Assembly: GCA_009694735.1 (NCBI GenBank)
Contig: SHUG01000006.1
Location: 1-58,177, forward strand
Reading direction: 5' to 3'
DNA: 58,177 bases
DNA from: Acidobacteriota bacterium
GTDB lineage: Bacteria > Acidobacteriota > Vicinamibacteria > Vicinamibacterales > UBA2999
The translations under genes were made by a program, and so were the position numbers. Below, piece by piece: positions 1 through 9,500 of the stretch. The notes under the pieces were generated by a model. The model searched no databases and was not told the origin of the DNA. It saw nothing but the letters and a program-made list of their open reading frames with translations. Within the stretch, counting starts at the first letter, position 1; the number at the start of each line of letters is the position of its first letter.

Positions 1-4
1 ACCC

Positions 5-358
5 ATGCGCCTGTTCTTGCTCTTCGTCCTCGCCACCTCGGCGCCCGTCGTCGCCGCCGCGCAAGAACAGGCGCCCAACCGGCGCGAGTTCACCATCATC
101 GCGAAGGACCACACCTTCACGCCCAATAGGCTGGCAGTGTCGCAGGACGACCTGGTCAAGATCACGCTGAAGAGCGAGGACCGTTCCGCCAGCTTCGCCA
201 TCGACGCCTACCGCATCGTCAAGCGCGCGGGCGGCGGCCACTCGACGACGTTCGAGTTCCGCGCCGACCAGGCCGGCACGTTCACCTTCTACTGCAACCT
301 GACGAAGGACGCTGGTTGCAAAGACATGAAGGGCACGCTGACGGTGAAACCCAAGTAA
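5..358 (+). CDS. Secreted cupredoxin-like protein
   Basis: This encodes 117 residues with an N-terminal signal peptide (hydrophobic residues 2-18, AxA-like end near residue 19) and then a single small beta-sandwich of cupredoxin type. The C-terminal copper-loop region is recognisable as YC, seven residues, C, two residues, M, then KG. In a canonical loop a histidine would sit where the second cysteine is, so the usual C-H-M ligand set is altered. A possible N-terminal ligand is the histidine of the GGGHS segment. The protein is probably exported and may bind copper or act as an electron carrier; the redox partner is unknown. The gene starts only four bases into the window, so its upstream context cannot be seen. 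It converges on glpQ. Confidence 0.7.
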   Translation: MRLFLLFVLATSAPVVAAAQEQAPNRREFTIIAKDHTFTPNRLAVSQDDLVKITLKSEDRSASFAIDAYRIVKRAGGGHSTTFEFRADQAGTFTFYCNLTKDAGCKDMKGTLTVKPK

Positions 359-411
359 CACGAAGTCCACGAGGACTAAGTCTGCTTCGTGACCTTCGTG
401 CTCTTCGTGTT
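357..411. repeat. CACGAAG-type inverted/tandem short repeat
   Basis: The gap between the convergent cupredoxin and glpQ genes holds repeated CACGAAG / CTTCGTG units. AACACGAAG at 357-365 pairs with CTTCGTGTT at 403-411, and additional CTTCGTG copies lie between. It may act as a bidirectional terminator-like hairpin. A related CACGAA-rich stretch is at about 3762-3786. Confidence 0.5.
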
Positions 412-416
412 CGTAT

Positions 417-1364
417 TTATTTGCGCGGGAACTTGTCGGGGTTGTCGGTGAACACGGCGTCGACACCGAGCGTGTAGAGGTAATGAGACATCTCGGCCGT
501 CACGTCCTTGAACGTACCGGGATCCGACGCGCGGAAGGTGTAGGGCGTCACCGTCATGCCTTCGGCGTGCGCCCACTTCACGAAGTCGGGATTCTTCAGC
601 ACGATCTGCTTGGCTGGACCAAAGCCCTGCACCACACCCTTCCATGCCTTCACCGCGTCGGCCGTGGCGAAGCCCTCGGCGCTGCCGAGCAGCAACACGA
701 CCGGGACGCCGATCTTGATCTGCGCCAGCTTGCGCGCGCTCGGCTGACCGAAGGTCTGCAGGATCACCGGCGTCTTGACATCCGCCTTGGGCCCGCGCAG
801 GCCGTTCTTGTCGAGCGCAGCCGCCACCATCTCTTCAAACTTCACGTCGCGGCCGGCGTAGATCTCCGGCGTCTTCAGTTCCGGAAAGATGCCCGCCTTG
901 CCGCGGATCACCGCGATGGCCTCGTCGAACGTTGGCACCCTCTCGCCGGCAAACTTCTGGTCGAACCACGAGCCGGCATCGAGGGTCTTGATTTCCGCCA
1001 GCGTGAAATCGTTTGCCAGCCATGCCTTGCGCGTCTTGCCTTCGATGGTCTGAGTGCTCACGCGGCCCGGGAACAACTCCTCCACGTTGGTGGTGCGCTC
1101 GAGGCTGGCGTCGTGCAGGCAGATCAGCACGCCGTCTTTTGTGACGGCCAGGTCCTGCTCCACGAAGTCGGCACCCTGCTTGATCGCCAGCTGGTAGGCC
1201 ACCAGCGTGTGCTCGGGCGCGTAGGCCGACGCGCCGCGGTGGGCGACGAGCGTCTTCTTCGAGTACTGCGCTTCTCCCGGCATCGACATGAGCACGATCA
1301 GCACTCCCAGGGCCATGGGCCGGCTAAAGCCGGACGCTACAAGTGTAAGTGCTCTACGCGGCAT
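417..1364 (-). CDS. glpQ: Glycerophosphodiester phosphodiesterase
   Basis: This 315-residue enzyme of the GDPD family hydrolyses glycerophosphodiesters to glycerol-3-phosphate and an alcohol, probably in the periplasm. Visible motifs are HRGAS at residues 42-46, the E-x-D pair at 69/71, and HD at 84-85, which form the conserved TIM-barrel active site. A hydrophobic segment at about residues 15-28 ending in EAQ is the likely signal peptide. The ATG at 1364 has a good AAGGAG seven bases upstream. It overlaps the stop of the M48 protease gene by 11 bases, so the two are probably cotranscribed. Residues about 8-16 are encoded by a copy of the dispersed palindrome described at 1319-1340, so part of the export signal is repeat-derived. 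Confidence 0.9.
   Translation of the reverse strand: MPRRALTLVASGFSRPMALGVLIVLMSMPGEAQYSKKTLVAHRGASAYAPEHTLVAYQLAIKQGADFVEQDLAVTKDGVLICLHDASLERTTNVEELFPGRVSTQTIEGKTRKAWLANDFTLAEIKTLDAGSWFDQKFAGERVPTFDEAIAVIRGKAGIFPELKTPEIYAGRDVKFEEMVAAALDKNGLRGPKADVKTPVILQTFGQPSARKLAQIKIGVPVVLLLGSAEGFATADAVKAWKGVVQGFGPAKQIVLKNPDFVKWAHAEGMTVTPYTFRASDPGTFKDVTAEMSHYLYTLGVDAVFTDNPDKFPRK
1319..1340 (+). repeat. CT-AA-AG palindrome inside glpQ signal peptide
   Basis: This copy of the main dispersed palindrome reads CCGGCT-AA-AGCCGG, followed by ACGCTAC. It lies inside the glpQ coding region and encodes the SGFSRP part of the signal peptide. The outer arm bases on the left no longer pair. Confidence 0.7.
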
Positions 1365-2490
1365 GATGATCTCCTTTGGAAAACGCCCGCGCCGCCTCGA
1401 TGCGCTCGCGGATGGGCGGGTGGGAATAGAAGATCCATCGCACCAGCGCCGACGGATGCTCCTCTGCCAGATTTTGTTGCGACAGACGCTTCATCGCGGT
1501 GACGAACGCGTCAACATTGCGTGTCGTGTCGAGGGCGTAGCGGTCGGCCGCCCGCTCCTGCGCGCGCGACAAAGCGTTGACCAGCGGCAGCATGAGGCAT
1601 GACCAGGCGCCGGCCACCAGCATGAGCAGGGGCAGCGCCGCGGGATCCGACAGGCCGCGTCCGCCCACGGCGTCGATGGTCCGCCGGAGAACCAGGTCGG
1701 CGACGAAGAAACCGCCGAACAGCAGCAGCGTCTGCATGGCGATGCCGCACCACAGGTCGCGATGCACGTGATGGGCGAGCTCGTGGGCGAGGATCACTTC
1801 GATCTCATCCTCGGAATAGTCCGCGAGCAGCGTGTCTGACACCAGGATTCGGCGCGTTTGCCCCATGCCCGCCAGTGCGGCGTTGGCCTTCCTGGTATGG
1901 CCGCTCAGCACCCACTCGAGCACCCCGACCACGTCGGTGCGCGCCTTCTGGGCGAGCGCGAGCAGCCGCGCCACTAGCGCGGGCCGCTCGAGGGGCTTGA
2001 ACGTGTAGAACATCGGCAGCAGCACCACCGGCGCGAGCCGGGCCATCACCACCATGCCCGCCGCGAACATGCCCGCCGACACCCACCACCACTGATCGGG
2101 CCAGCTACGCAGGGCTGCGAACACGATCGAGGACCCGACGATGGCGAGCGCCAGGCCGAGGAGCACGCCCTTGCCCTGATCGGTCAGCCAGTGCCTGGTC
2201 GACTGTGTCGACAGGCCGTAGTGATGTTCGAGGAGATGCCCCTGGTAGAACGCAAACGGGAACTCGACGGCCTGCAGCAGCAGTCCGAGCATCAGGGAGA
2301 GCACGACGACCGTCATCACATCGTCCAGGCCACCGGGCAGGAAACTGGACACCGCCGCCGCCATCTCGCGCATCCGCAAGCCGGCGCCGCTCAGGACGAG
2401 GGCCAACAGCACGAGGCCGGCGACCGCCGTCCCGAGGAGGTCGGCGCGCCGGCGCAGGCGGTGATAGCGGGTGGACTTGTCTTCGTTCAC
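1354..2490 (-). CDS. M48-family integral membrane metalloprotease (Ste24-like)
   Basis: This is a 378-residue membrane protein with about four to five hydrophobic segments (about 18-38, 58-80, 108-126, 136-160, 280-300). The zinc motif HELAH is at residues 236-240 and a downstream ERAAD segment supplies the third ligand. The layout matches CAAX prenyl protease 1/Ste24-like M48 enzymes, which degrade membrane or periplasmic proteins. The frame starts at a GTG at 2490, and the bases just upstream are GGATCC-rich repeat. No clear Shine-Dalgarno sequence is visible, so the exact start is uncertain. It is upstream of, and overlaps, glpQ. Confidence 0.88.
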   Translation of the reverse strand: MNEDKSTRYHRLRRRADLLGTAVAGLVLLALVLSGAGLRMREMAAAVSSFLPGGLDDVMTVVVLSLMLGLLLQAVEFPFAFYQGHLLEHHYGLSTQSTRHWLTDQGKGVLLGLALAIVGSSIVFAALRSWPDQWWWVSAGMFAAGMVVMARLAPVVLLPMFYTFKPLERPALVARLLALAQKARTDVVGVLEWVLSGHTRKANAALAGMGQTRRILVSDTLLADYSEDEIEVILAHELAHHVHRDLWCGIAMQTLLLFGGFFVADLVLRRTIDAVGGRGLSDPAALPLLMLVAGAWSCLMLPLVNALSRAQERAADRYALDTTRNVDAFVTAMKRLSQQNLAEEHPSALVRWIFYSHPPIRERIEAARAFSKGDHHAA

Positions 2491-2494
2491 GAAG

Positions 2495-2578
2495 CCGGGA
2501 TCCGGGGCCCGGGATCCGGGACCCGGGTGCAGCGTAACACGCCATTCCCAGTCGCGGATCGCGGATCCCGGATCCCGC
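2495..2578. repeat. GGATCCGGG-type simple repeat
   Basis: Two blocks of imperfect GGGATCCGG / GGGACCCGG units (about 2495-2527 and 2553-2578) lie immediately upstream of the M48 gene. They adjoin the broken gene ends at 2582-2810. The same kind of repeat recurs at 39476-39507 and 51186-51313. Confidence 0.65.
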
Positions 2579-2581
2579 TTC

Positions 2582-2653
2582 CTACGACGTGGTGGTGCCG
2601 GTCTTTGAAATCCGCACGCCGCCGTTGGTCGTGCTGATGTTCACCTTGGCGCC
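2582..2653 (-). pseudogene. 3' remnant of a DUF4097-like putative adhesin gene
   Basis: Read on the minus strand, this short stretch encodes a tail with the sense of AKVNISTTNGGVRIS, followed by a few residues and a TAG stop at 2582-2584. NGGVRI-type endings are typical of the beta-helical DUF4097 family. Upstream of it (to the right), coding changes abruptly at about 2655 into the plus-strand hflK remnant, so the 5' part of this gene is gone. The family call rests on about 24 residues and is tentative. Confidence 0.4.
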
Positions 2654-2655
2654 GC

Positions 2656-2810
2656 CGTCTGTACCTCGAGACCATGCAGCGGGTGCTCCCGCGATTGGGC
2701 GCCAAGGGTTCATGGACCAAGGGACGGGCAGCGTCATCCCGCTGCTGCCGCTCGAGGGGCTCAAGGGGTTGCTCGGCGACACCGCGCCGAAGACGGGAAG
2801 CGAGCGATGA
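2656..2810 (+). pseudogene. hflK: hflK 3' remnant with a one-base frameshift
   Basis: The plus strand reads RLYLETMQRVLPRLGAK and, after a one-base shift near 2705, FMDQGTGSVIPLLPLEGLKG to a TGA at 2808-2810. This is the usual C-terminus of HflK, the partner of HflC in the FtsH-modulating SPFH complex. Its stop overlaps the hflC ATG as ATGA, the expected hflK-hflC arrangement. The first several hundred codons are missing and the frame is broken, so no functional HflK is made from here. Confidence 0.75.
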
Positions 2811-3742
2811 ACCAGCCCACTCTGATCGTCAAGGCCGGGATCGGCCTGCTCGCCCTGTTCCTGTGGTCGGCGTCCACCTATCTGGTGGGCGAAACCGAGC
2901 AGGTGATCATCACGCAGTTCGGCGAGCCGAAAGGCAGTCCGGTCAACACGCCCGGGCTGCACTTCAAGCTCCCGTTCATCCAGACGACGAACTTCTTCGA
3001 GAAACGATTCATCGAGTGGGCTGGCAGCCCCAACCAGATGCCGACCAAGGACAAGCGGTTTATCTGGGTCGATATGTACGCCCGGTGGCGGATCACGGAT
3101 CCGCTGAAGTTCTTCCAGCGGCTGCGCGACGAACGCGGCGCCCAGTCGCGCCTCGATGACATTCTGGACGGCGAGACCCGCAACGCCGTCGCCAGCTACG
3201 ACCTGATCGAACTGGTGCGCAGCAGCAATCGACCCGTCGATAGTGTACCGATCGAGAGCGAGGAAGATCGGATCGTCCTGGAACAAATTTCGAAGGGCCG
3301 GCGAGCGATTGCCACCAGCATCCTGGAAGCGGCGCAGGCCCGGACGGCCGATCTCGGCATCGAGATCCTCGACATCCGGCTGAAGCGGATCAACTACGTC
3401 GACGAGGTTCAGCAAGACGTGTTCGCGCGCATGATCGCCGAGCGCCAGCGCATCGCCGAGCGGTTCAGGTCCGAGGGACAGGGCGAGGCCGCGCGGATCC
3501 AGGGCGAGCGACAACGCGATCTGCAGCGGATCCAGTCGGAGGCGTACCGGTCGGCGCAGGAACTGCGCGGTCGGGCCGACGCCGAGGCGACCGCGATCTA
3601 CGCGGAGGCGTACGGCCGCGACGCGGAATTCTACGCGTTCGTGAAGTCGCTGGAAACCTACGAGCGGGTCGTTGACACCAAGACCTTCTTCGTCGTGGGA
3701 ACCGACAGCGACCTGCTGAAGTACCTGCGCGCGCCGAGGTAG
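2807..3742 (+). CDS. hflC: Protease modulator HflC (SPFH/band 7 family)
   Basis: This is a 311-residue protein with one N-terminal membrane anchor (about residues 8-26), then a band-7/SPFH domain. A long charged helical region with EAARIQGERQRDLQRIQSEA-like heptads follows (about 215-275). HflC pairs with HflK in a large periplasmic assembly that holds the FtsH protease and controls which membrane proteins it degrades. The length and the VGETEQVIITQFGEP and LHFKLPF segments are standard. The ATG overlaps the stop of the hflK remnant. The gene appears intact although its partner is truncated, so it either works alone, works with another hflK copy, or is on its way to loss. Confidence 0.9.
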   Translation: MNQPTLIVKAGIGLLALFLWSASTYLVGETEQVIITQFGEPKGSPVNTPGLHFKLPFIQTTNFFEKRFIEWAGSPNQMPTKDKRFIWVDMYARWRITDPLKFFQRLRDERGAQSRLDDILDGETRNAVASYDLIELVRSSNRPVDSVPIESEEDRIVLEQISKGRRAIATSILEAAQARTADLGIEILDIRLKRINYVDEVQQDVFARMIAERQRIAERFRSEGQGEAARIQGERQRDLQRIQSEAYRSAQELRGRADAEATAIYAEAYGRDAEFYAFVKSLETYERVVDTKTFFVVGTDSDLLKYLRAPR

Positions 3743-3788
3743 CTGGTCCTGACCCAAGACGATCCACCACGAAAGAACTACACGAATC

Positions 3789-4073
3789 GAATACGGCTCG
3801 TCGATCATCACGCTGTTTCCAGGTGACCTCGTCAACAACGGTACGTCGGGCGGCGTGGGCATGGGTTCGGCGGTTCGCGGCAAGCCGACGTTCCTGAAGG
3901 CGGGCGACGTGATCACGGCCAGCATCGAAGGCATCGGCACGCTGACCATGCCGGTGGTGGGCCGCACCGAATCCGGTTCCTGGTTCCGGATCGTTCCTGC
4001 CGGCGAACAGCAGCTACCGGAAGCCACAGCCGTAAGGACGCGCGCCGCGTTCCTGGACGACCAGCCGTATTAG
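3789..4073 (+). pseudogene. 3' remnant of a fumarylacetoacetate hydrolase-family gene
   Basis: In one frame the plus strand reads YGSSIITLFPGDLVNNGTSGGVGMG and on to FLKAGDVITASIEGIGTLTMPV, with a TAG stop at 4071. This matches the C-terminal part of FAA hydrolase/2-keto-pentadienoate hydratase-like enzymes (L.PGD....GT..GVG and L..GD.....IEGIG.L). About two thirds of a normal enzyme is absent. Coding similarity begins directly after a CACGAA-rich repeat at about 3762-3786. A GTG at 3855 could start a 72-residue peptide, but it would lack most of the fold. Confidence 0.65.
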
Positions 4074-4167
4074 CGGCCTCCCCGTTTTACGTCCGCGAGG
4101 CTCCGAGAAATGCTGTAAACGGGTCGGACCTGGTTTCGGTATTGAGGAGAGGGGGTTAGACCCCGGC

Positions 4168-6483
4168 ATGCCTTACAACACCAGCACGGAGAGTTTATTG
4201 TTTTCGCATACGCCAACGTTGCGTCTCTGGGTTTGCGTGTTTCTGTGTCTCGGTGTGATGCGTTTCGAGGCGTTCGCGCAGAATGCGCGGCCGGAAGTGC
4301 GGGCGTACCGTCTCGCTGATGGTGAATCGATCGTCGTTGACGGCTCGCCCGACGATCCGGCCTGGAAGAAGGCGGTCCCGGCCACGGACTTTCGGCAGCG
4401 CGATCCCGACAACGGTTCGCCGGCCACCGAGAGAACAGAAGTCCGGGTGATCTTCGACCAAGACCGAATCATCCTGGGCGTCATCTGCTTCGACTCGGAG
4501 CCCGACAAGCTGCTTGGCAACCAGATGCAGCGCGACGAGCCGTTCTCGGCGGACGACCGCTTCCTGTTCTCGATCGACCCGTTCATGAACGGGCGCACCG
4601 GTTACTTCTTCGAGATCAACCCGTCGGGCGCCATGGGCGACGGCCTGATCACCGGACCCACCGGCGGGGGTGGGGGCGGCGGGCGTGGCGGAGGGGGTGG
4701 CGGCGGCTTCGGCGGCGGCATGAACAAGTCGTGGGACGGCATCTGGATTGCCCGTGTCCGGCGCACGAGCAGCGGATGGAGCGCGGAAATCGAAGTCCCC
4801 TTCAAGACCCTGAACTTCGACCCGAGGACCACCGTCTGGGGCGCCAACTTCCAGCGCACGGTGAAGCGCAAGAACGAAGAGAGCCTGTGGACGGGATGGC
4901 TGCGCGACGAGGGCTTGACGCGCATGTCCAACGCGGGCCGCGTGACGGGCGTCGAGAACATCACCCAGGGCCTCGGCCTCGACCTGAAGCCGTACGTGGT
5001 CGGGACGGCGGGCAACGCGCCGGGGCGCAACCTGCCCGCCACGACCGGCGATGGTGACCTCGGCCTCGACGCCTTCTACAACGTGACGCCGGCCTTGAAG
5101 GCCAACTTCACGCTCAACACCGACTTTGCCGAGACCGAGGTCGACCAGCGGCGCACCAACCTCACGCGCTTTCCGCTGTTCTTTCCCGAGAAACGCGAGT
5201 TCTTCCTCGACGGCGCCAACTTCTTCGACTTCCCGCCCGGGGATTCGAGCCCGTTCTTCAGCCGGCGCATCGGCCTCAACCAAGGCCGGCCGCAGCCCAT
5301 CCTGTACGGCGCCAAGCTCGTCGGCCAGGTCGGCAAGCAGGACGTCGGCCTCCTGCAGATGAGCACGAGCGCGGAAGAGGTCGCCGTCGGCGGCGTGCCG
5401 ACGACGTTGAAGGGGGAGGACTTCACGGTGGCGCGCGTCAAGCGCCGCTTCGGCAGGCAGTCGAGCGCGGGCGTGCTGTACACGCGCCGCGCCGCGCGCG
5501 ATTCGATCGTCGATCCACGGCAGACCATTGGCGCCGATCTCACCCTGGCCACGCCGGCCTTCCTGGGGGACAAGTCCCTGGACTCGGGCCTCTGGTTTTT
5601 GCACACCACCAAGCCCGATTTCCTCACCGAAGACGGTGAGGCTGCTCCGGCAGGAGGCACCAACGGCTACGGCTGGCGGGTGAACGTGGCTAAAGACCCG
5701 TGGCGCACGGCGCTGTATTTCCGCGAGTTCGAGGGCGCCTACGACGCGGGGGTGGGCTTCACGCCCCGCCGCAACTTCAGGCGGTGGAGCCCACAGGCCC
5801 ACTGGAACCCCCGACTCCGCAGCCATCCGTACATCCGCGGCTTCCAGTTCCAGGCGCAGATGGACCTGAACCTCGATCTCGACAACCAGCTGATCGATCG
5901 CGACGTCCACTTCACGCCGTTCGAGGTCGAGTTCCACTCCGGCGATCGCTTCCAGGTTGACGTCTTCAGGCAGGCCGAACGTCTCGACCGGGATTTCGAG
6001 ATCAGCGACGGCGTGGTGCTGCCCGGCGGGCAGCGCTCCGAGTGGACGCGCTACCAGGTGCGCTACATGGCGGCGTCGCGACGGAGGGTCTCGGGCAGTG
6101 TCGAGTATTCAGCGGGGCCGTTCTGGGACGGCGATCGGCGCGAGCTGAACCTGGAGGTGAACGTGCGACCCCGGCCCGGCATCAACGTGCAGCTTGCGAG
6201 CGAGTATAACGACGTCGACCTTCCCGAGGGGTCGTTCACGACCCGTTTGTACCGCATCGACGCGCGCACCCAGTTCAGCCCATGGATCTCGCTGTCAAAC
6301 AACCTGCAGTACGACTCCGAAAGCGGAGGCCTCGGCTGGCAGGTGCGCTTCCGCTGGATTCAGAAGCCGGGCAACGACATCTTCGTCGTCTGGACACAGA
6401 ACTGGCGGGACGAGAGCACGATCGGGTTCAAGCCGCTCGACCGCCGCGGCGCCGCGAAGATCGTCCGGACGATCCGCTTCTGA
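4168..6483 (+). CDS. DUF5916 outer-membrane protein with CBM9-like domain
   Basis: The protein has 771 residues, with a signal peptide ending near AFAQ at residue 38. Next comes a CBM9-like sandwich (about 40-250; VVDGSPDDPAWKKA is the typical opening) and then a DUF5916 beta-barrel-like region to the C-terminus, which ends in F. Such proteins are expected in the outer membrane; their substrate is unknown. A run of about 24 residues made mostly of glycine (about 166-190) expands a loop of the first domain. The ATG at 4168 is chosen because the hydrophobic core follows it. A GGAGA lies about 16 bases upstream, too far to be a strong ribosome site. The gene converges on the TonB receptor. Confidence 0.85.
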   Translation: MPYNTSTESLLFSHTPTLRLWVCVFLCLGVMRFEAFAQNARPEVRAYRLADGESIVVDGSPDDPAWKKAVPATDFRQRDPDNGSPATERTEVRVIFDQDRIILGVICFDSEPDKLLGNQMQRDEPFSADDRFLFSIDPFMNGRTGYFFEINPSGAMGDGLITGPTGGGGGGGRGGGGGGGFGGGMNKSWDGIWIARVRRTSSGWSAEIEVPFKTLNFDPRTTVWGANFQRTVKRKNEESLWTGWLRDEGLTRMSNAGRVTGVENITQGLGLDLKPYVVGTAGNAPGRNLPATTGDGDLGLDAFYNVTPALKANFTLNTDFAETEVDQRRTNLTRFPLFFPEKREFFLDGANFFDFPPGDSSPFFSRRIGLNQGRPQPILYGAKLVGQVGKQDVGLLQMSTSAEEVAVGGVPTTLKGEDFTVARVKRRFGRQSSAGVLYTRRAARDSIVDPRQTIGADLTLATPAFLGDKSLDSGLWFLHTTKPDFLTEDGEAAPAGGTNGYGWRVNVAKDPWRTALYFREFEGAYDAGVGFTPRRNFRRWSPQAHWNPRLRSHPYIRGFQFQAQMDLNLDLDNQLIDRDVHFTPFEVEFHSGDRFQVDVFRQAERLDRDFEISDGVVLPGGQRSEWTRYQVRYMAASRRRVSGSVEYSAGPFWDGDRRELNLEVNVRPRPGINVQLASEYNDVDLPEGSFTTRLYRIDARTQFSPWISLSNNLQYDSESGGLGWQVRFRWIQKPGNDIFVVWTQNWRDESTIGFKPLDRRGAAKIVRTIRF

Positions 6484-6571
6484 TTACGGGTCGGGCCACG
6501 GCGACACCCGGCGCGTTCCCAGAAGGGGTCGAGGCCGCGCAGATGGGCCGTGCGGAGGACGGACGCGGCGG

Positions 6572-9500
6572 TCAGAAATTGAGTCGGGCCGACAGCTGAA
6601 TCACGCGAGCGCCGACGGTCACACTCGTGAGGCGTCCAAACGTCGTGCTGTTGATGTTCATGTCGCCGGTGAAGAAGCTCGGCGTGTTCGTCAGGTTGAA
6701 CGCCTCCCCCTTCAGCTCGACGTTGTAGCGGCCCGTGATCCGCGTCTTCTTCGACAGCGCCAGGTCGACCCGGAAGACCGCTGGACCGTCAAACACCAGC
6801 ACCGGCAGATTGCCGACTTCGCCGGCGCCAGCATTGAAGAACACCTGGCCGGGGAAACCGGCGGTGTTACCCGCGTTGTCGGCGCCGACGGCCCGGCCCG
6901 TCGCCGGGTCGATGACCTTCGGGTCGATGAAGTAGATCCGGCCGTCTGCCTGCTTGTACACGCCGAGCAGATTCTTGATGTCGGCAACCGACAGGGTGCT
7001 CGACGCCGTATTGCAGCCGATCGCATCCGCGCAGCCCGAGCGGCCGGCCCGGTTGAAGGTCGCCCGGCCCGAGAAGAGAGTGAAAGGCGAGCCGCCCTGC
7101 CAGTTAACGATGGTGCCCAGCTGCCAGCCGCCGACCAGGATGTCGGTCAGCCCTCCGCCGTTCAGCCAGCGCCGGTCCCTGCCAAACGGCAATTCGACAA
7201 TGGCATTCGCGTTCATCACATGGGTGACATGAAAGATCGAGCGCCCGGTATTCAACTGCGGGCGCGCATTGTCCAGGAACGCCTCGAATCGATTTTGCGC
7301 GGTGCCGGCCGAATCGGTGGTGGAGTCGGCCAGCGTATAGTTCACCTGCGCGAACAATCCGTTGCGGAACTGGCGCCGCAGCTCGACCTGCATCGAGTTG
7401 TAGTCGCTGAAGCCGCCGTTCGAGATCGCCTGGGCGGCGTAGATGCCGGGGTTCTGCAGGAACACCGCTCGCGCATTCGCACGGTCGGCGGCGGTCGCAC
7501 CGTTCGCGATGTAAAAGTCGGCGAGCCCGGCGACCTGGTTTTGCTGGATGTTGCTCACCGCGGTGGCGTTGGTGAGCAGTCCGAAGTCCGGCAACACCGT
7601 CAGCGGTTGGCTCCCCGCCACGTTGGGATTGAACACAGGGCTGAACGCAAGGCCCGAGGCCTGCGCCAGGAACCCGTTCGATCGCGCGCGGTTGAAGTCG
7701 TCGCGGAATGCCTGACTGAGTTGAATCTGGTTGTAGTCGGTGCCGCGCCAGATCTCGCGGCCGAACGTGCCGACGTACCGGACTTCGGCCGCGGTCGACC
7801 AGGGCAGCTCGCGCTGGATGCCGACGCTCACCTGGTGCACATGCGGCGCCTTGATGCCTGGATCGATCCCCCAGAGCACCGCCGTCGTGCTCAATCCCAG
7901 CTGATCGGCGAGCCCGCGTTCGGCGAGAAACGTCGGCGTCCCGGGCAGGGGCGTGCCGCCGGAGACCGTCGCGAACTGGTTGGTCAGGTTCACGGTGCTG
8001 GTCAGCCCGGCGTTGCCGCGGGCGACGGCACGACCGACGGTCACCGTTTCTTCGTTCACGAACGTCAGCGAGTAGCCGGCGCGGACCGCCGTCTTGCCAT
8101 CGCTGGTGACGTCCCAGGCAAAGCCAACGGTCGGGCCAAAGTTGTTCAGATCCTTCTTGTAGTAGTCACCGCTCGCCAGGCCCACGCGGGTGCCGGGGCC
8201 GAGCAGCGCCTGTTCGAACGACCGGTCGCCGAGAATGGGCAGGAGGCCGAGATCGTTGGCCTCGCGCAACGGGCTGTAGTACTCCCACTTCAGACCGGCG
8301 CGGACGGTGACGTTCGGCTTCCAGCGCCAGTTGTCCTGGACGTAGGCCGCAATGTTGTCGAGCGTGTAGAACTCGTTCGAGGGGATTCCCGACACAAAGC
8401 CTGACGTCTTGTCGCGCACCTGGAACGTCTGACCAACCGACGACACGATACCGCCCAGAAACGACGCCGCCGCATTGGCGCTGGCAAGGTCCGCGGCACT
8501 GATGCCGCCCGGGAACTGCGCCGACGTCAGCTGCACGCTGGTGGGCGCGGCGGAACTGAACCCGAAGGTGACCGTCGGGAACTGGCCGGCAAAGTTGTAG
8601 GGGTTCACGCGGTTCCTCTGCCAGCTGCCGCCAATCTGCATCTGGTGGCTGCCCCTCACGTACGAGGCGTTGTTGCTCAGTTGATATGTATCGGTGAAGC
8701 GCCCCTGCGACTGGAAGGTGGGCATGGGATTCGTAATGGCCAGGTTAGGGGCGTAGAGGACGCCAGCACCGAAATCCACGTCGCTCACAAACGCCACCGG
8801 CGACAAGTTCGCGCCGCCGCGCAGCTCGTTGTTGAAGTTCGCGCTCGCCGCCCAGCGCCACGCGAGCGCGAACCGCTTCGGATCGGAGCTCGTGTAGACC
8901 TGCGGACGAGTAGGCGTGACCACGTCGAGGTCCGTGCGATCGTCGGTCTCCTTGAAGTAGCTGAAGACCCCTTCGAAATTATGCGAGCTCGTCGCGCTGA
9001 AATCCAGCCGTCCTGTGTAACTGTCCCGATTGTTCAGGTCGGTCTGATTGAAGCGAAAGCCCGCCGTGTTCAGCGTGCGGGCGGCCGTCGAATTGCCGAC
9101 ATCGAAGTTGTTGACACTCGACGGAGCCGAGATTTTCGAGAGCACTTCCGACCGCAGCTTCGGGTCGACCGGGAGGCCTGACAGCTGCAGCACGTTGACG
9201 GACTGGATGTTGCCGCCCAGATCCACATACCGGAACACGCCGTTGTAGAAGTCGGCATTGGCCGGGATGGTGAGGTTCTGCGACGTCTGCGTCGTCTGGC
9301 GGAACCCTTCGTAATAGAAGAAGAAAAACAGTTTGTCGCGCTTGACTGGCCCGCCGACGCGCCCGCCGAACTGGTGCCGGCTCAGCTCCGGCTTCGGCAC
9401 GTTCGAGGCATTGTTGAAGAACGAATTTGCGGCGAATTTCGAATCGCGGTTGAACTCAAAGACGCTGCCGGTCACACGGTTCGACCCCGACGGCGTGACC

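Noticed and set aside
2582-4027. A 481-codon open frame on the minus strand
   Set aside because: Almost all of it is antisense to hflC and the FAA-hydrolase remnant; only the last about 24 codons look real and are listed as a remnant.
6194-8404. A 736-codon open frame on the plus strand
   Set aside because: It is antisense to the TonB receptor and runs out of the DUF5916 gene in another frame; composition is Arg/Ala-rich with no recognisable family.
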